Positions 46,579-57,008 of a stretch of 64,000 nt of DNA are shown one piece after another. The DNA is from Cladosporium sp. IMV 00045 (Eukaryota > Ascomycota > Dothideomycetes > Cladosporiales > Cladosporiaceae), in contig MSJI02000260.1 of NCBI GenBank assembly GCA_001931905.2, forward strand, positions 31,960 through 95,959, given 5' to 3'. A program made the position numbers and the translations under genes. A model generated the notes under the pieces. The model saw nothing but the letters and a program-made list of their open reading frames with translations. It was not told the origin of the DNA and did no database searches. The first letter of the stretch is position 1; each line of letters begins with the position of its first letter.

Positions 46579-48375
46579 TCAAAACTTCCTCTTCTTCCTC
46601 ACCGGCGCCCGAGCCTTGGCCTCCAACTCCCTCCTCAACGCTTCCCGCTTCGCGTCAGCTTTCGATTCCGCCGTCCCCTGTTCTTCCTGCGCTTCTTCAG
46701 CTGGCGGGGAGGCCTGTCTTGCCTTACCCTGGTGCTGTCGCTTCGAGGGTGCCGCCGCTGCTGCTGCTGCTGCTGAGGGCTCGCTCTCATCGTGGTCCGG
46801 CTCCGGTTCCTGGGGGTTGGGTGGACTCGCTGCACGCTTGCCGCCGAGGGTGCCGGGTTTCTTTTTGCTGGGGGGTTTGGGGCTGGGGCTGGGGGATTTG
46901 GAGGGTGGTTGTTGGGGAGGTGGTGGTCGGGACTTTTTGCCGCCTAGGGTGCCGAGTTTGGGTTTTGGTTTGGGTGATGGACGGGGTGACGGACTGTTGG
47001 GTTCATGGGGTGAGGAGGGCGGTTCTGTCGTCCGCGCTCGGCCTCCGAACGTCCCTGGTTTTCGCCGGGGTGATGGCGCGGGCGGCTGTGGGGTTTGGGT
47101 TCGTTGGCGGGATGGGAGTTGGGAGGATGGAGCGGTTTTTTGGGAGGGTTGGGAGGGTCTGTCTAGGTCGTCGGAGGAGTCTTCGGTGTCTGTGTCTTCT
47201 TCTTGATGTGATGATGGCTTTGGTGCTGGTGCTGGTGGTGGAGAGGGTGATTTGGGAGTTGCTTCGCGTGCAGGAGACTTGGCGGGTTCAGGGTGGGTGT
47301 TTGCAGGTGGTGCTTTGGATGTATGTACCGGTCCATCAAGATCATCTTCATCGTCTGTGGATTCATCGTTGTTCGCTTCATGGTGGGATGTCGGGTCCTC
47401 GTCCACGTCCATCTCATCGTCTTCCCTCGGAGGCGACTCCTGACGCTCGGTGCGAAATTTGGGGGGTGTGGCCTGCCTCTGGAAGCCATCGTCTTGCGCT
47501 GCATCGGTTGCTTCATGCTTGCCTGGACTTTCTCCAGATTTTGAAGGGTTATCGCGGCTCTTGTTTGCAGGCTCACTCGTGTCTCGGACGAAATCGACAT
47601 ACTGTCCTGAAGGGATCAAGTCACGCCAGTCATTGGGCGACTGATCATCTTCTCGACTTGCCGGAGCAGGCAGAGAGGCGAAAATAGCATCGAAGGACTC
47701 GAGCGATATAACAGTATCATCGCTCTCAGTGGACATCTGCTTTCGGAAGGCATCCTCATCAAACAAACCCAAACCTCTGACATGACGAGCCAGCTGTTCC
47801 TGTTGTGACTTATTGCGGGAAAGTCTGAAATTGGCAGTACCTGGAAAAACAGCGGTAAGATCGTGCCCCGAGGTCTCCAGGCGATCGGTGATTTTGGCAA
47901 TGATTTTGTCTTTGGCTTGTAGCTCCGCAATCAGTAATTCGAGGCTGTTGTTGAGTTGCTGCGCGCGGTGAATGAGTGGGGACACAATTTCAGTCTTGAC
48001 ACTCGTATCAGGTGCTCGTCTCAGGTTTACCTCCCACTCGAATGGTGGTAGTGGTGCTGGTAACAGCGTTTCGAGTCTTAGCTTTAGATGGCCATTCTTG
48101 ACAGTTGTCAGGGCAAGCGAGGTCTTGTCGTTCTGTTCCAAAGCACGTCGGACGCTGTCCAAGAAGATCCGAAACTGTTCATCGTCCTCGCTTGGATCTA
48201 TACTGCAATCTTGACGGCTTGCTTGACTAATGATAGCTTTCTTTTCCGGTGATTCAGTCCATATGCGTGACAAATCGGTCAAATGAATGCTGTAACCATG
48301 CTTGTTGAATGCAGCTTTTAGGAGAAGGGGTGGAAGGTTGGCATCGTTATGTTGGATATGCTTCCAATTTTCCAT
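46579..48375 (-). CDS. NHEJ factor XLF/Nej1
   Basis: Intronless 598-aa protein. The N-terminal about 130 residues form the XLF/XRCC4-like head (PPLLLKAAFNKHGYSIHLTDLSRIWTES..., then SIDPSEDDEQFRIFLDSVRRALEQN), followed by a coiled-coil stalk about 133-200. This is the Nej1/XLF family, which bridges DNA ends with XRCC4/Lif1-ligase IV in non-homologous end joining. The tail (about 260-598) is long, Pro/Ser/Lys-rich and disordered. It contains three KxGT[FL]GG[KR] motifs at about 437-446, 473-480 and 504-513, an alanine run, and ends VRKKRKF, resembling the basic C-terminal Ku-binding motif of XLF. The family's tail is normally shorter. Divergent from cactin across 350 bp. Confidence 0.85.
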   Translation of the reverse strand: MENWKHIQHNDANLPPLLLKAAFNKHGYSIHLTDLSRIWTESPEKKAIISQASRQDCSIDPSEDDEQFRIFLDSVRRALEQNDKTSLALTTVKNGHLKLRLETLLPAPLPPFEWEVNLRRAPDTSVKTEIVSPLIHRAQQLNNSLELLIAELQAKDKIIAKITDRLETSGHDLTAVFPGTANFRLSRNKSQQEQLARHVRGLGLFDEDAFRKQMSTESDDTVISLESFDAIFASLPAPASREDDQSPNDWRDLIPSGQYVDFVRDTSEPANKSRDNPSKSGESPGKHEATDAAQDDGFQRQATPPKFRTERQESPPREDDEMDVDEDPTSHHEANNDESTDDEDDLDGPVHTSKAPPANTHPEPAKSPAREATPKSPSPPPAPAPKPSSHQEEDTDTEDSSDDLDRPSQPSQKTAPSSQLPSRQRTQTPQPPAPSPRRKPGTFGGRARTTEPPSSPHEPNSPSPRPSPKPKPKLGTLGGKKSRPPPPQQPPSKSPSPSPKPPSKKKPGTLGGKRAASPPNPQEPEPDHDESEPSAAAAAAAAPSKRQHQGKARQASPPAEEAQEEQGTAESKADAKREALRRELEAKARAPVRKKRKF

Positions 48376-48725
48376 TCTTCAAAAAAAAGACTTTCACCAC
48401 GCATATAGCAAGTGAAGGCAGATGGTTAGATAGGAAGAGATAGATGTACTATCGCTGTTAGGCAACGGTTTGACTTTGCGGAGAAGCGGACTGGACCGCT
48501 CCCGGCCCGTCCAAGTGCCGACCTCCGACTGCCGGATTGTTTGCTACTCTGACGAAAGTCCAGCGAGCTTCATGTGACCTGGTCTGAGGACGAGAGCAAC
48601 TATTCTACCAACTACCTACACGCTTGCGAGGACACGAACACACACACTTTGATCGAACCAATATCGAGATCCGACGTTCCACAGCGCCCCATCACGAGTC
48701 CACAGCCAATTTGCGCACAGCAGCC
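48376..48725. promoter_or_regulatory. Divergent promoter region, XLF / cactin
   Basis: 350-bp head-to-head spacer between a repair and a splicing gene. No specific element is claimed. Confidence 0.4.
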
Positions 48726-50333
48726 ATGCCCCCGCGGCCAGCAGTTCCAGCCAAACGCCCTGCAAGCGACGCGCAAGAGGCAGCATGGGTCGCCAACGAG
48801 GATCGCTTTGTCCTACAGCAAGCTAAGAGAAAGGCTGCCATACGAGCAAAGAGTGGGCGTGCTCAGCCAATCGATTGGCTCGCTGTGACTCTTGCACTGG
48901 TGGACCCGGAAGGAAATCCGTTGGACGGTGAATTGGAGGATGGCGACGTCGACACACTGGATCCAGAGGGTGTGTTTGAGGGTCTAGACCAAGAGCAGTT
49001 GGCTGAGCTGGAGAAGGGTGTCGACTCATACATCGCTTTGGAGGGCACCAGGAGCAACCTTGATTATTGGCATGTAAGACTGTGGACATGCGCCCAATCG
49101 CTATGGTCTACTAATGCTGACAGGCTTCTAGATGATGAAAACAATCTGCCAAGATCGCCAAAAGCACTTCCGGTCGGCCCAAACATCCGCGCGCGGCGTC
49201 TCGTCCGTAGCTGGTAACATCGACAAGCTCCTTGCGCCCAAGAGTCTCGCAGACTTGCAGAAGCTGGAAGGCCAGATCCGGACGAAGCTAGATTCGAATG
49301 AGCCAATCGACACAGATTACTGGGAACACCTCCTCCAAAGCTTGTTCATCTACAAAGCAAAAGCGAATCTTCGCAAAATCTCGCAATCAATTCTGGAGTC
49401 TCGCCTGGGAGAATTGCGCAAACAGCAAGCAGCGGAAGCAGATGCGCTGAAAACTCGACTGGATGCAAGGCTGCGTGCTGGTTTGCAAGCAAATGAGCAA
49501 CTTCCGACAAACGCTGAATCTACCGCCAACCCCAACGACGATGAGAGGCATCCGTTAGATCCGGAGCCATTGCTTCGCCTGCGTCCGGAAGATAAGGCGC
49601 TTGATTCTGTGACCGCCAGCGAGTTCGCACAGAATCTTGTGGCAGAGAGACAGAAAGTGTTGAAGCTTGGCTACGTCCCTGGTCGCAAGCGAGGAAACGA
49701 GTTGGCCAGTGTTGAGCCTGCTTCAAAACGACAGCGTACTGGCGAGCCACAAGATACAAAAACCTCTGCACTATTCGACCGCGAAGTCGCTCGTGGACTC
49801 AGCGAGAACGAAGAATTGCTGACTAGCGAAATCCCTGTTGAGACTAAGAACAAGCATACGTGGCCAGCAAATGTTCGTGCTCGCAAACCCCAGTACTTCA
49901 ACCGTGCCATTCTCGGCTATGAATGGAACAAATACAACCAGACGCATTACGATCACGACAATCCTCCACCAAAAGTTGTCCAGGGCTACAGGTTCAACGT
50001 TCTCTACCCTGATCTCCTGGATAAAACTCGTGCGCCTACATACAAGATCGAGCGCGAAGGTGGGCGCAGGCGAGGCGAAGTCACAGCAAAGGCTGGTGAG
50101 GATGATACATGCATCATTCGTTTTGTTGCAGGCGCGCCATACGAAGACATTGCCTTCAGGATTGTTGATCGTGAATGGGATTACAGTGCGAAAAGGGAAA
50201 GAGGTTTCAGGAGCAGCTTCGACAAAGGCATCCTGCAACTCCATTTCCAGTTCAAGAAGGTAAGTCGCTTCCACCTACATGGAAAGTGCACATTGATACT
50301 AACTTCTTCTCAAAGATCTATTACCGAAAATAG
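48726..50333 (+). CDS. Cactin, spliceosome-associated protein
   Basis: Three exons, 48726-49073, 49132-50259 and 50316-50333, with introns of 58 and 56 nt, encode 497 aa; the last exon has only six codons. The N-terminal domain (WVANEDRFVLQQAKRKAAIRAKSGRAQPIDWLAVTL, DPEGVFEGLDQEQLAELEKGV) and the C-terminal CactinC domain (KPQYFNRAILGYEWNKYNQTHYDHDNPPPKVVQGYRFNVLYPDL, and DTCIIRFVAGAPYEDIAFRIVDREWDYS) are unmistakable. The typical end 'FHFKRxRYRR' appears here as FQFKK|IYYRK across the last splice. Cactin is a conserved factor for accurate late splicing and telomere-related mRNA processing. The N-terminal Arg-rich extension of larger orthologues is absent. Confidence 0.94.
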
Positions 50334-52455
50334 ACGAATGAGGCGTTGGCCTTGTCGTGGTTGTGGGCACGATGAGGCCACGCAGCTATCTTTCAGGAGA
50401 TGTCTCCAGTTGGTATAACTGAAGGAGAGATAGAGACGGCTATTCTCGCAAAGTTACCTGGATAATGAGGACAACGAGTATGTATTAATAGTCACGTTTG
50501 CATGGACGTTTATACTCATGTATTCAAAGCCCGACTGTAGTATCACCCCAAATGATGGCCGCCTCTTAAGACGGCGTGCCAAATCAAGGCTGTGTATCTC
50601 CAGTATTCCCGATACGGTTTGCGCAACTCGATCGTAACATGCATGCATCTCACCACTGCAGTGGCATTGACAGGCTACACAGCATATGGAGGTCTGGCAT
50701 GGAGATTGGTCATACCTCTGGCCACGCTGTTCAGGACATGGATGCCTTGTCTTTCTGCGCGCACAACCGGGCTGTCAAATTACTTGTGTATAATAAGACT
50801 GCAGCGGACAATGTCGCGGCTGCTACTTCGTGCCTCTTCTGTGAATCACCCAGCTCAATCTATTGATGAAACAGCTGCGGTGAGACGTACGCGCAGCACG
50901 CACCTACTCTACTCGCCGAATTGCTGGTGTTCGACGTTGCATATATGGCGTACACCCGTCAAGAAGCCGGATAGACGCAGATAACCGAGCGTCGTTACAG
51001 ACGGGTAGGCGCTTGATGTGTGGCGCAATCTACTATACTTGCGTCGGCAAAGCGCTATAGACGCTCGAGCAGGCTGTGCAGTTGAATGCTACCTTTGAGG
51101 TTGAGTCCAAACATAGCGAGATACCGAAGGCCATGCTTGTCTGTACTGACAATTACATCAGCAAACGCTGCCAGCGCCGACAAAGTCCTCCCCGACCCCA
51201 TGCCACGCCAAACAACCCAAGCGGCAGACATATTCAAACAACCAACACAATTAGAGACCGACAAGCAACATCAAGCATGATTACGCATCCTGGCAGGACA
51301 GGAAGTCTAGGCCCGTTGCACCATCTCAGGGCGTGCGGTGTGCGGGCTATTGGTGGCACTGCAGCTGTCCATTCACCGGCTGCGGCCCTGTATTCCCCAG
51401 GCGCATGTCCCACACGACCACTGTCCATTGTCGTCGCCCGTGTAGAGAGCGCACTGAGCGGGTGGCCGTCGTGCCGCTGGTTGCCGGTCTTGCGTCCGCG
51501 GATGAGTCTAATGTTCCCGTGAGCAGGTGTCCGTCAGCCACCTCGCCTTATCACGTGCGACCTCTGTTCTGTCTGAGGCCGGCCCGCGGCTGCCTACCAT
51601 CCGCCCTCCTCTCTTCCACTGCTCGGACCGTGGTCTTGTGCATCGATGGTTTGGATCTTCCTTGATCCCAACCTCGCCTCGTAATACAGCAGCCTATGCG
51701 TATGTTGGCGTTGTCCACGTCCAATGGCTTTAGGGTAGGTACGTCTCTCGTTTGTCGCCCAGCAGTTGCTATCGTTCTGCGGGCAGCGTAGTCTCCCTTT
51801 GGCAATTTGAGAGTCTGTGCGTCCATACTGTCAAAGCCGTCTGCTATGCGGCCTCCATGTGCTGGTGCTCATGACGAGCACTGCTGCTGCCAGCATGCGC
51901 ATCTTCCCGATAGTGGCCGCGTTACTGCACAGCCTGACAATGCCCTCTGCAGCTTGCCAGCATATGCGCGGGCCGACAGCGTGAATACAGACACACTCTC
52001 GCGCTAGGCGCATAGGTAGGGTCGGCGTGGTATATCCGTTGCCTCTTTTATCTCTTCCGCCGCTGTTTCATCCACCCATCTGACATTGTTTTTCTTTGCT
52101 GCGAACAAGTCCGCGATTAACGGTAGCCCTTCCAATTGGGCCTTTGACCTCACAGACGAGTTTGGAGCATATCCTGGGTGCCGGGACGGCCATCGGCGGC
52201 TTGCTAACCCTCACGCTCGATCTGGGAAGTAGGTGGTAAAGAAGGTTGCCAGCGAGCTGCCTCCGCCCTGCACAACACAAGAGCGGTACTCTCTGCCTGG
52301 ATTCAAAACGCTGGCTCAACCCACTCCGAGCATCCCAGTCAATCTAAAGTCTGCATACGATCAGAACAACAGCTTCAGTCTTAAAAAAAAGCGCCCTTCT
52401 GAGACTGTCATATCCTGCATACAAGATAAGACATTCTGCTCACGACTAAGTCCAC
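50334..52455. other. Intergenic region, no firm gene
   Basis: About 2.1 kb. A coding-looking minus-strand fragment ends at 51055 (ADVIVSTDKHGLRYLAMFG...) but has no identifiable family or partner exons. The last 400 bp is the leader of the forkhead gene. Confidence 0.4.
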
Positions 52456-54164
52456 ATGGACATGGTCATGGAGACCTCCCCTTCAGCCACCGCTTGCCAG
52501 CCGCGTGACAGCAAGTCATCGTCCCCGAAGCAGACACCTCGTGGCGATGACATACTGCTCGACACATTCTTCGATCATTCACAGCAGCTTGACAGCACAG
52601 CATTCGATGCTCTACTCGACACCACGTTCGACACTGCCGACGACGATACAACATCGACGTCTGCATCTGTATCAACAGTCAAGGTTGCTCGACAATCACC
52701 ACAATCAGATACCAAGCTCCAACAACCGAGTTCATCGATTGAGTCGAGAATGGCTCTTTCCAGCACCGAGAGCGAGGTTGCAATGCAGGCCTCATCTTCG
52801 AATCCGTCATTCACCACACTGCCATCGCATGTTCACGGCTTGCAGCTGAACACCACTTCGGGCTATCACGGCATGCCCACTCACGCGTACCCAACAAACA
52901 ACTATGAGCAATCAACCATGGCTCAACGTTCACTTCCCTTGCGGCTTCACGGTCTGCCGAACGATGTCAGTCACGAGCACTACTACTCCAACCCGGTTGG
53001 TCTCCCGAACTCGGGCGGCTTTGTTCCGACGATGATACCTCAGCATCAAGAACCTGCCTTTCACACGCCTCATCACGTCGAGCAACGCCAGCCGACCGCC
53101 GGACTTCTGGAGTACGACAACATGATCCTTGAGGAAGAGGACATGGACGAGAACGTCAACGGCGAGGTTGCAGATCCATGTTATGCCCAGTTGTTGCATC
53201 AATGTCTGCTCGAAGCGCAAGATCACACCATGAGCCTCAAAGACATCTACAACTGGGTGTTTCGACACAGCCAGAAAGCGCGAGACTCGGCCAGTACTGG
53301 CTGGCAGAACAGCGTGAGACACAATCTCAGCATGAATGCGGTAGGTCATCCAGAAGCATCTGTGACTTCTTCGTCAACGCACAGCTTACTGACTCCACAC
53401 AGGCCTTCGAGCGAGTCACTGCCTCTACTCTGCACGGCGCTAAGAAAGGCTCTCTCTGGCGCCTCACCGACCGCGCGCTTCAAGAAGGCGTCATCTCCAC
53501 TACTCGGTACCGCAAAGACCCCAAGCGCAAGCCAGAGCGCCGCTCATCGCCCGCTCTCAAGCGCCAGATCTCCGGCGCAAAAGGCGGGCAGGCGACTCGT
53601 GCAGCCTCTGCACACAGAAGGGCTATGCAGGCTCGAGTGTCCGGCGCGCAACACTATGGCGGAATCGAGCGACACCATCGTGGCATGCGCAAGCAAGAAG
53701 CAGCATACTTCCCACCAACCTCCATGCCTACCTCAAGTCACCCTACAACCTCACCCCAGCAGCAAATGTGGATTCCAAACAGCATGGCTCCACCTCCCAT
53801 CCCCCACCACGTCTCGCAGCCTCCAAGCCCTTACTTCCTACAACCGATGGAAGACGATGCCTTCAGCACGATCACACACCCCAGTCTCTCCAACCCTCAC
53901 ACCCCGAACGAAGTCCAAGTCGGCTATGACGGTCCATCAAAGGCCATGACCAACTCTCCTGCTGCTTTCGGCAGCCCACCGAGAGGCGGCTTTTTGACGG
54001 AATTCGAGCTGTCGCACCTTGATCATGAGACTCGTGGGCTGTTCGGGAACCATGACGAATTCACGCCTGACACTCCGAGTCTGGCTACTGAAGGGAGCTT
54101 TATCTCGGAGGATATGACGCCTGTTACGATGGATAGGCTGTCTGTTGAGCCGATGCGCTCTTGA
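52456..54164 (+). CDS. Forkhead transcription factor
   Basis: Two exons, 52456-53340 and 53403-54164, with a 62-nt intron (gtaggt...cag) inside the forkhead domain, encode 548 aa. The domain, about residues 245-340, reads CYAQLLHQCLLEAQDHTMSLKDIYNWVFRHSQKARDSASTGWQNSVRHNLSMNA|AFERV...SLWRLTDRALQEGVISTTRYRK. The recognition helix WQNSVRHNLSMN is intact, so DNA binding is expected. The N-terminus is Ser/Thr/Asp-rich, likely an activation region; the C-terminus is Pro/Ser/His-rich with a basic RKDPKRKPERR stretch. It is nuclear; fungal forkheads regulate cell cycle, conidiation or sexual development, but the subgroup cannot be set here. Confidence 0.93.
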
Positions 54165-54846
54165 GCATATTGCGATCTCACCAATATACTGCTTCCTTTC
54201 GACTTCGCTCGAATGCACTGGCAAAATTGCTTCAGTGAGCTACGATACTTGATGACTACCGAACGACTGACGATGACCGAAAACAAGAAAATAAGCCGGC
54301 GACGGAAAGTGGAAATTCCATGTCGATGTTGCTATCACGGGGCTAATACTGCCATACTTTGGAGTTCTTGCATGCCTTATTTCTGCGTTGACTTCGATTT
54401 GCTCTTGTGAATCTTACATTTCTTGTCTATCTTGCAATTTGCTTTCTTCATACTGCTCTGGCCTGAAATGTTCAGGTTACGAGCTTCTTACTCTTCTTCT
54501 TTGTCTAATTACCCAGATTAGTGTCTACAGTCACCAATTTGATCGTGAAATCAATTTACCTTTCTCCCAATTGTTTCCAAGCTTTACATACATGTGAAAT
54601 GTCACCCAAACATATCCTCAAACCAACGTCCCTTGCAAAACAATATACTTCCATACAAGGGACGTGCGTCTCTCGATCTGCGCTAAGCGCTCGTTAATCT
54701 GGTGGCTTTTTGTGGTTCTCGATCTGGACAGCGGAATGATCTCACACGACAATCGCGCATGCTTCTTGCCAGTCGCGATCGAAATGCATAATATAAGGTA
54801 TCTGCACTGGCCTTTTTCCCATTGCTGACTAGTGAAATCCCCTTCA
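54165..54846. other. Intergenic region
   Basis: About 680 bp between forkhead and photolyase genes, AT-richer than its surroundings. No gene was recognised. Confidence 0.4.
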
Positions 54847-56757
54847 ATGGTAAGAATCGCATACTGCTCTCGTTTCTCCTCACGTCTCTTCTGTCGCTTC
54901 CCTCTCGTGAGCAACCAACAATACCCCAGCGCATTCCTCCAAGGTATACCACGCCAAAGACGACTTGCGAGCATGGCGCCTAAACGCAAGGCCACATCAC
55001 CCGTCCGCCCACCCTCAGCAAGCAAGAAACGCGAAACTAAGGGCCTTCACAAAGATGAACCCACTTTCGACCATTCCCGCCCCGAAGAGCGCGCAGGCAT
55101 CGTCCAACGCGAGTTCTACCCGCCAGAGATGAGCAACGAACGCTGCAAGCGCTACAACGACAACGAACTCCCTCGTCCTCTCGAAGTCCTCGACAAGACT
55201 CTGAGCGAAACTCAAGGAGCCCGCGATCAGCTCCCGGCGGGCGAAAGCGTGGTGCATTGGTTCAAGCGCGACTTGCGACTTCAGGATAACCGCGGCCTTT
55301 CGCTCGCGAGTCAAAAGGCTGAAGAGAAGGGCATACCGCTTATTTGCGTGTTCATTATCAGCCCTCAGGATTACCAGGCTCACGCGACCAGCGCCGTGCG
55401 CGTGGACTTTGAGTTGAGGACTTTGGAGGTCTTGAAGAACGATCTCGCTCAGCTGAATGTGCCCTTATACACTGCGACTATCGAGGACAGGAAGGATGTG
55501 CCTGGGCATCTGGTCGACAGGTTCAAGGAGTGGGGAGCGAAGAACGTTTTCTGCAATATTGAGTACGAAGTGGATGAGCTGAGGAGGGAAACCAAGCTGG
55601 TCAAGAAGTGTCTGGCAGAAGGCATCAATTTCACCGCTGTGCACGACGATGTTGTCGTGCCTCCGGAGACGCTCATGACAGGTGCTGGGAAGCAGTATTC
55701 TGTGTACTCTCCTTGGTTCAAGAGCTGGATAAAGCATGTCCACGAGCATCCACACCTGCTCAATGCCGCCGATCCACCTGCTGCCAACGATGAGGCTGCG
55801 AAGCAAAGGTTCGAGGACATCTTCTCTGCTGCACTACCTGAGGCTCCTTCAAACAAACGCCTCTCGGAGAAGGAAAGGGAACGCTTCATCCATCTCTGGC
55901 CACCAGGCGAGCACGAAGCTCAAGCTCGATTGGAACGCTTTCTCAAGGAAAAAGTCACCAAGTACAAAGACACCCGCAACCTCCCAGCCGCAAACAGCAC
56001 ATCCATCCTATCCGTCCACCTATCCTCCGGCACCCTTGCCGCTCGCACGGCAGTCCGCGCCGCCCGCGACGCAAACAGCGTCAAGAAGCTCGATGGCGGC
56101 AACGCAGGTATTGTAGGATACATCTCCGAGCTCGCGTGGCGGGACTTCTACAAACACGTGCTCGCCCACTGGCCTTTCGTGTGCATGAACAAGCCGTTCA
56201 AGTACGAATACACGCAGATCGAATGGGAGTACAACGACGAGCACTTCGCGGCGTGGAAAGAAGGCCGCACGGGGTTCCCCATCGTCGACGCCGCCATGCG
56301 CCAGCTCAATGAGATGGGCTACATGCACAACCGCTGTAGAATGATCGTTGCCTCGTTTTTGGCGAAGGATTTGCTTCTCGACTGGCGTATGGGTGAGAGG
56401 TATTTCATGGAGCATTTGATCGATGGTGATTTCGCTTCCAATAATGGCGGATGGGGCTTTTCTGCTTCTACGGGTGTGGATCCGCAGCCTTACTTCCGTA
56501 TCTTCAATCCGCTGCTTCAGTCGGAGAAGTTTGATCCTGATGGAGAGTATATTCGCCGATGGCTGCCGGAGTTGAAGGATGTTGCTGGTAAAGCGATTCA
56601 CGACCCGTATGGACGCGGTGCCGGAAAGCAGGCTGAGAAGGCTGGGTATCCCAAGGCGATCGTGGATCATAAGCAGTGTAGGGATAGGGCGTTGGCTAGG
56701 TATAAGGAAGGGCTGGGGAGAGGCACTGCTAATGTTGGTGGCGGTGTGCACAACTGA
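54847..56757 (+). CDS. PHR1: Class I CPD photolyase, possible mitochondrial and nuclear forms
   Basis: Intronless; 636 aa from ATG 54847 or 594 aa from ATG 54973. The N-terminal photolyase alpha/beta domain starts VVHWFKRDLRLQDNRGLSLA. The FAD-binding helical domain contains ELAWRDFYKHVLAHWPFV, EGRTGFPIVDAAMRQLNEMGYMHNRCRM, and the active-site region DFASNNGGWGFSASTGVDPQPYFRIFNP, typical of fungal class I CPD photolyases like yeast Phr1. It splits UV cyclobutane pyrimidine dimers using light and FADH-. The long N-terminus (VRIAYCSRFSSRLFCRFP...) is Arg/Ser-rich without acids, like a mitochondrial presequence; the second ATG begins MAPKRKATSPV, like an NLS. Both forms may be made. Confidence 0.95.
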   Translation: MVRIAYCSRFSSRLFCRFPLVSNQQYPSAFLQGIPRQRRLASMAPKRKATSPVRPPSASKKRETKGLHKDEPTFDHSRPEERAGIVQREFYPPEMSNERCKRYNDNELPRPLEVLDKTLSETQGARDQLPAGESVVHWFKRDLRLQDNRGLSLASQKAEEKGIPLICVFIISPQDYQAHATSAVRVDFELRTLEVLKNDLAQLNVPLYTATIEDRKDVPGHLVDRFKEWGAKNVFCNIEYEVDELRRETKLVKKCLAEGINFTAVHDDVVVPPETLMTGAGKQYSVYSPWFKSWIKHVHEHPHLLNAADPPAANDEAAKQRFEDIFSAALPEAPSNKRLSEKERERFIHLWPPGEHEAQARLERFLKEKVTKYKDTRNLPAANSTSILSVHLSSGTLAARTAVRAARDANSVKKLDGGNAGIVGYISELAWRDFYKHVLAHWPFVCMNKPFKYEYTQIEWEYNDEHFAAWKEGRTGFPIVDAAMRQLNEMGYMHNRCRMIVASFLAKDLLLDWRMGERYFMEHLIDGDFASNNGGWGFSASTGVDPQPYFRIFNPLLQSEKFDPDGEYIRRWLPELKDVAGKAIHDPYGRGAGKQAEKAGYPKAIVDHKQCRDRALARYKEGLGRGTANVGGGVHN

Positions 56758-57008
56758 GTGTTTTTGCGAGCCAGCTTTGATGAAAACATTGAGAACGGGT
56801 ACACGCAAGATTCTCTTTGACGAATGTTTGATACCCCTTGAGATTATTGGCCGTAGTGTATTAGATCGGTTTACTTTATTGCTCTAATTTCATCAGTTTC
56901 CCGCCATGGCGCTTATGTACTATTATAAAGAATCGAATCTTCCAGTCGAACCGGTCATCTTCATCTTCAGGCCCGTTTTTGGCTTTCTATGCCTTTGTAT
57001 GTTCATGC

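Noticed and set aside
46563..47687. Plus-strand 374-codon open frame opposite the XLF gene
   Set aside because: It is the antisense shadow of the Pro/Lys-rich XLF tail and shows no family or TM logic.
51055..51264. Coding-looking minus-strand fragment (..VIVSTDKHGLRYLAMFG..)
   Set aside because: Reads like a protein end but has no start, partner exon or known family; kept only as a note in the intergenic entry.
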